Position numbers and translations under genes: made by a program. A stretch of 15,876 bases of DNA. Source: an uncultured Oscillospiraceae bacterium. GTDB taxonomy: Bacteria > Bacillota > Clostridia > Oscillospirales > Oscillospiraceae. The notes beneath the pieces were generated by a model that did no database searches, was not told the origin of the DNA, and worked only from the letters and a program-made list of their open reading frames with translations. Below, piece by piece: positions 13,237 through 15,876 of this stretch (position 1 is the first letter of the stretch; every line of letters begins with the position of its first letter). The stretch is from positions 1 to 15,876 of the forward strand of contig CAKUHV010000032.1 in the NCBI GenBank assembly GCA_934659445.1, in the 5' to 3' direction.

Positions 13237-13783
13237 CCGCGTGACCAAAAGCTACGGCGGCCGGACGGTACTGCGGGACTTCAGTCTGGAGCTGCCGGAG
13301 AAGGGGTTCTGCTGCGTGCTGGGCCCCTCCGGGGCGGGCAAGACCACCCTGCTGCGGCTGCTGGCGGGGCTGGAGGAGCCGGACAGCGGCCAGATCCGGC
13401 GGTCCGGCCCGGTGAGCATGGTGTTCCAGGAGGACCGCCTGCTGCCCTGGGAGACGGCGCTGGACAACGCGGCCCTCGCAGGTGAGCCGGAGCGGGCGCG
13501 AGAGCTGCTGGTCCGCCTGGGGCTGGAGGAGTGGCTGGACCGCCGCCCGGGGGAGCTGTCCGGGGGCATGTGCCGCCGGGTGGCCATCGCCCGGGCCCTG
13601 GCCGCCCCGGCGGGGGTGTATCTCATGGACGAGCCCCTGAAGGGGCTGGACAGTCAGACCCGGGCGCTGACCATGAAGGTCATCCGGCAGGAGACGAAGG
13701 ACGCCCTGCTGGTGCTGGTGACCCATCAGGAGGAGGACGCCGCCGGGGCAGACCTGGTGATCAGAGTGGAGCAGCTCGGATAA
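13226..13783 (+). CDS. ABC transporter ATP-binding protein, SsuB/TauB-like (short)
   Basis: A 185-residue ATPase that powers the importer, bound to the cytoplasmic face of the permease. All motifs are present: Walker A GPSGAGKTT (33-41), Q-loop VFQEDRLLPW with Q68, signature LSGGM (111-115), Walker B VYLMDE (131-136) with catalytic E136, D-loop LKGLD, and switch His H167 (THQEED). The chain stops soon after the H-loop and lacks the C-terminal ~50-60 residues usual in SsuB/TauB/NrtD (~240-260), so it is a minimal but apparently functional domain. The start overlaps the permease end by 11 bases, which implies coupled translation. A hairpin follows 9 bases after the stop codon. Confidence 0.92.
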   Translation: MRLDRVTKSYGGRTVLRDFSLELPEKGFCCVLGPSGAGKTTLLRLLAGLEEPDSGQIRRSGPVSMVFQEDRLLPWETALDNAALAGEPERARELLVRLGLEEWLDRRPGELSGGMCRRVAIARALAAPAGVYLMDEPLKGLDSQTRALTMKVIRQETKDALLVLVTHQEEDAAGADLVIRVEQLG

Positions 13784-13822
13784 AACGAAAACGACCTCCC
13801 CCGGCAAATGCCGGAGGAGGTC
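13783..13822. terminator. Bidirectional terminator between convergent units
   Basis: GACCTCCCCCGGC (13793-13805) pairs with GCCGGAGGAGGTC (13810-13822) at 12 of 13 positions around AAAT. On the minus strand GTTTTCGTTTTA follows, a good T tract for the ATP-grasp transcript. On the plus strand AATTATTAT follows, a weaker tract for the ATPase transcript. Confidence 0.8.
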
Positions 13823-13827
13823 AATTA

Positions 13828-14781
13828 TTATGCGTTCAAAGCCCCGAACCACAGGCGCTTCATGCCCTCCAGCCCGGCGGTCTGCATGATCTGCACGGAG
13901 GGATAGGCGTTGCCCTCGATGAGCACGGGGCCGTCGGCGGTGATGGCCACGTCCCAGCCGATGATCACCGCGTCGGGGGCCAGCTTTACCGCCTGCTCCA
14001 CGGTGGCGCGCACCTGCTCCCACTGGGGAACATGGAAGCCGGGGATGGTGATGCCGGTGGTGGGGTGCAGCAGGAAGCGGTGGTCCTTCAGGTCGGCCCC
14101 CTGGGTGGTGACGATGCCGGTGTCCACATCCAGCCCGGCGAAGATGCCGCCGGAGCAGCCGTTGTCCACAAAGGCGCCGCCCACGCCCATGCGCAGCACG
14201 GCGGACACCAGCTTGCCCTTGATGGTCAGGGCCCGGACGGTGTTGACCGAGCCGGGGTGGAGGGAGGCCATCTCGTCGCACTGGGTCAGAAGGGACTCAG
14301 CGATGTAGTCGTCCCGCACCAGCCGCTGCCACACCTGCTCCCGGTTTTCCGGGGTGATGGTGCACAGCTCCACCCCCTCGCCGCCGGACTCGGTGCGGGG
14401 CTTCAGGATGCAGTGGGGGTGGGCGTCGGCAAAGGCGTCGAACTCCTCCCGGGTGTTCCGGAACACCCGGCCGATCCAGTCCCGGTGGATAAAGGGGGCG
14501 AAGGCCGCTAAAAAGCGGTCCTTCTCCTCGAACTCGTGGAAGATGGCCTGGGAGTTCTTCCGGTGGATGTCCCGCATGTCGAACAGGGTGACGAACTCCC
14601 GGCGGCCCCGGCGGTTGAGCAGGTAAAAGCGGTAGAGAAAGTAATCCGCAATGGTGCAGCGGTGGTTCAGATAGGCCCACAGGTAGTCGACCATCAGGCG
14701 GGAGCGGGAGAAGCCCAGCTCCTCCATGGCGTAACGGCCCATCTCGTCAAAGCGGGCGGTCAGACGCTGTAATTTTCCCAT
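13828..14781 (-). CDS. Sugar-transfer-associated ATP-grasp protein
   Basis: A 317-residue cytoplasmic ATP-dependent ligase-like enzyme. I recognise the ATP-grasp form found with polysaccharide and glycosyltransfer genes (ATPgrasp_ST). ATP-binding features are CILKPRTESGGEGVELCTI (124-142) with K127, SVNTVRALTIKGKLVSAVLRMG (178-199), and the metal-binding end GWDVAIT (275-281) with LIEGNAYPS (287-295). The Arg/aromatic-rich N-terminus (~30-60, LMVDYLWAYLNHRCTIADYF) is typical of the group. Chemistry would be acyl-phosphate-mediated amide or ester formation, but substrates are not established. AAGGAGG precedes the ATG inside the end of the acyltransferase gene; a single base separates the upstream stop codon and this start, so the two are translationally coupled and probably modify one envelope glycan. 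Confidence 0.85.
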   Translation of the reverse strand: MGKLQRLTARFDEMGRYAMEELGFSRSRLMVDYLWAYLNHRCTIADYFLYRFYLLNRRGRREFVTLFDMRDIHRKNSQAIFHEFEEKDRFLAAFAPFIHRDWIGRVFRNTREEFDAFADAHPHCILKPRTESGGEGVELCTITPENREQVWQRLVRDDYIAESLLTQCDEMASLHPGSVNTVRALTIKGKLVSAVLRMGVGGAFVDNGCSGGIFAGLDVDTGIVTTQGADLKDHRFLLHPTTGITIPGFHVPQWEQVRATVEQAVKLAPDAVIIGWDVAITADGPVLIEGNAYPSVQIMQTAGLEGMKRLWFGALNA

Positions 14782-14782
14782 G

Positions 14783-15757
14783 TCAATGTTCCTCCTTGGA
14801 AGGTGTGAGTGCGGCGGTCAGCCGGTGCAGGGCGGCGGCCAGAGCGATGTTGCCTGCGAACAGCAGGGCGCAGCGGGACAGGCTCTCCGCCGGGGCGGAG
14901 AAGACGCTGACGTTCAGCAGGTAGATCTCCAGACTGCGCCGGCCCAGAAAGTCCAGCCCCCGGGACAGCAGGCCCAGAGGCAGCCTGTCCAGCAGCAGGG
15001 CCAGCAGCAGACAGCAGGGCACGGTGGTGAACAGGAACAGGTGGCAGTCCGGAAAGTGGACGGGCCAGCCGATCCAGTCCCGGGTCAGGTGGATATAAAA
15101 GTACCCCGCCCCCAGCAGGACGCTGCCCGTCCAGAACAGGGCGCTTTTCACGGTGAGGGGGCGGTCCTCCGCCACATAGAAGCCCAGCAGCAGCCCGAGA
15201 AAGTACACCGGGACGCGGAAAAACACGTCGGTATACTGCCAATAGCCCTCGTGGGTCAGCACCTGACACAGGGCAAGGCCCGTCAGGATGGCCCCCAGAG
15301 TGAGCAGCTCCCGGTGTCTGGAGCGCTTCCACCGGGCGAAGCACCAGGGGGTGGCGGCGTAAAAGCCCATGATCCCGGCCACATACCAGTTGAAGGCCCC
15401 CCGGGGCTGGACCCAGTAGTACAGCAGAGTGCAGTTCCAGATCAGGGCCGACCAGCCCGCCCGTCCGGACAGGATCAGATATAGGGTGTAGGGCACCATC
15501 ACGGCGAAGTAGGCGGGCAGGATGCGGGCGGCCCGGCGGGAGAGAAAGGCGGCACGGTCCTGCTGCCGCCGGGACAGGGAGCACACCAGCCCCACGGCGG
15601 ACAGGACGATGAAGATGTCCACTCCGCCGAAGCCCGCCCGGAACAGGGCGTTCAGGGGGGCAAAGGGCACCGGGGGCTGGGCGTGGAACAGCATGACCCA
15701 CAGGATGGCGGCCCCCATGAGCTGGGAGCGGTATTTGCTCAATAGGGAGTATGTCAT
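14783..15757 (-). CDS. Membrane acyltransferase (acyltransferase 3 family)
   Basis: A 324-residue polytopic membrane protein that would transfer an acyl group (often acetyl) to an extracytoplasmic sugar or glycolipid. Family marks are H25 in WVMLFH, GGVDIFIVLSAVGLV (44-58) and RRAARILPAYFAVMV (74-88). About ten hydrophobic segments are spread through the chain, for example LYLILSG, VPVYFLGLLLGFYVA and TVPCCLLLALLLDRLPLGLL. The ATG at 15757 is chosen because homology-like sequence begins there (MTYSLLSKYR); its ribosome binding site is poor, with GGAGGG about 17 bases upstream. The frame stays open upstream to 15874, but that part is repeat sequence. It is coupled to the ATP-grasp gene downstream. 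The acceptor is unknown. Confidence 0.85.
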   Translation of the reverse strand: MTYSLLSKYRSQLMGAAILWVMLFHAQPPVPFAPLNALFRAGFGGVDIFIVLSAVGLVCSLSRRQQDRAAFLSRRAARILPAYFAVMVPYTLYLILSGRAGWSALIWNCTLLYYWVQPRGAFNWYVAGIMGFYAATPWCFARWKRSRHRELLTLGAILTGLALCQVLTHEGYWQYTDVFFRVPVYFLGLLLGFYVAEDRPLTVKSALFWTGSVLLGAGYFYIHLTRDWIGWPVHFPDCHLFLFTTVPCCLLLALLLDRLPLGLLSRGLDFLGRRSLEIYLLNVSVFSAPAESLSRCALLFAGNIALAAALHRLTAALTPSKEEH

Positions 15758-15794
15758 AGGGATTTTTAACCCACCCTCCCACCCTTTTAGTTGT

Positions 15795-15814
15795 ATAGGG
15801 GGTAAACCCCCTAT
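15795..15814. repeat. Short palindrome upstream of the acyltransferase gene
   Basis: ATAGGGGG (15795-15802) and CCCCCTAT (15807-15814) form perfect 8-bp arms around TAAA. It sits ~40 bases upstream of the start codon, between the gene and repeat unit A, and may mark a transcription boundary. Confidence 0.5.
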
Positions 15815-15844
15815 GACCCCCGGGCGGGGGATAATACCCGCCCG

Positions 15845-15870
15845 CGGGCCGCCACATGGGGCGGCCCCTA
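15845..15870. repeat. Repeat unit A (partial third copy)
   Basis: The first 26 bases are identical to those of the units at 843 and 11381 (arms GGGCCGCC/GGCGGCCC, loop ACATGG). After CTA this copy diverges and runs into the window edge. Confidence 0.8.
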
Positions 15871-15876
15871 CCAAAT

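Noticed and set aside
13531..14511. Plus-strand frame spanning the ATPase end and ATP-grasp gene
   Set aside because: It crosses the bidirectional terminator and lacks any recognisable domain.

Overview
This window is GC-rich with a strong G/C bias at third codon positions, and its protein content is clostridial: dimeric-type glycyl-tRNA synthetase, lspA next to an RluD-type pseudouridine synthase, QueT, a trimeric NAD-linked [FeFe] hydrogenase and strong AAGGAGG-type ribosome binding sites. Many short GC-rich palindromes sit between genes. Together these suggest an anaerobic gut bacterium of the Oscillospiraceae (Flavonifractor/Lawsonibacter/Intestinimonas-like). This is inferred from gene content and style; no search was run.

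Layout. (1) 2-754: 3' end of glyS, ending at a terminator. (2) 755-1093: palindromic repeats with no gene. (3) 1094-2584 (-): a DUF1846/UPF0371 protein with its own promoter. (4) 2771-4140 (-): lspA and an RluD-type synthase, coupled by a 4-bp overlap. (5) 4299-4817 (-): queT behind a structured leader. (6) 5103-9264 (-): hydC-hydB-hydA, a complete trimeric [FeFe] hydrogenase operon of the ferredoxin/NAD-linked (group A3, electron-bifurcating) type. (7) 9265-9510: divergent control region. (8) 9511-11258 (+): a Crp/Fnr-family regulator and a lipoprotein substrate-binding protein. (9) 11259-12495: a non-operonic island with palindromic repeats, tandem hairpins, a small minus-strand gene, the C-terminal remnant of another gene and a nested palindrome. 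(10) 12496-13783 (+): permease and ATPase that complete an NMT1/SsuABC-like importer. (11) 13828-15757 (-): acyltransferase and sugar-transfer-type ATP-grasp genes. (12) 15758-15876: another copy of the repeat.

How the genes may work together. HydABC would couple NADH plus reduced ferredoxin to H2 formation, the redox outlet of a fermenter. Divergent from it, a Crp/Fnr regulator without FNR-type cysteine spacing leads an ABC importer of unknown substrate. The shared intergenic region has a good promoter in each direction and AT-rich palindromes between them, so one regulator could control both units. The importer operon looks split: its binding protein is separated from permease and ATPase by about 1.2 kb of repeats and AT-richer DNA with mobile-element or toxin-like remnants.

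The most notable points are the regulator/importer/hydrogenase neighbourhood, the split operon and its nested palindrome, the queT leader, the Ser-for-Cys change in the HydA L1 motif, and the coupled acyltransferase/ATP-grasp pair. I see no CRISPR array, tRNA, rRNA or intact transposase.
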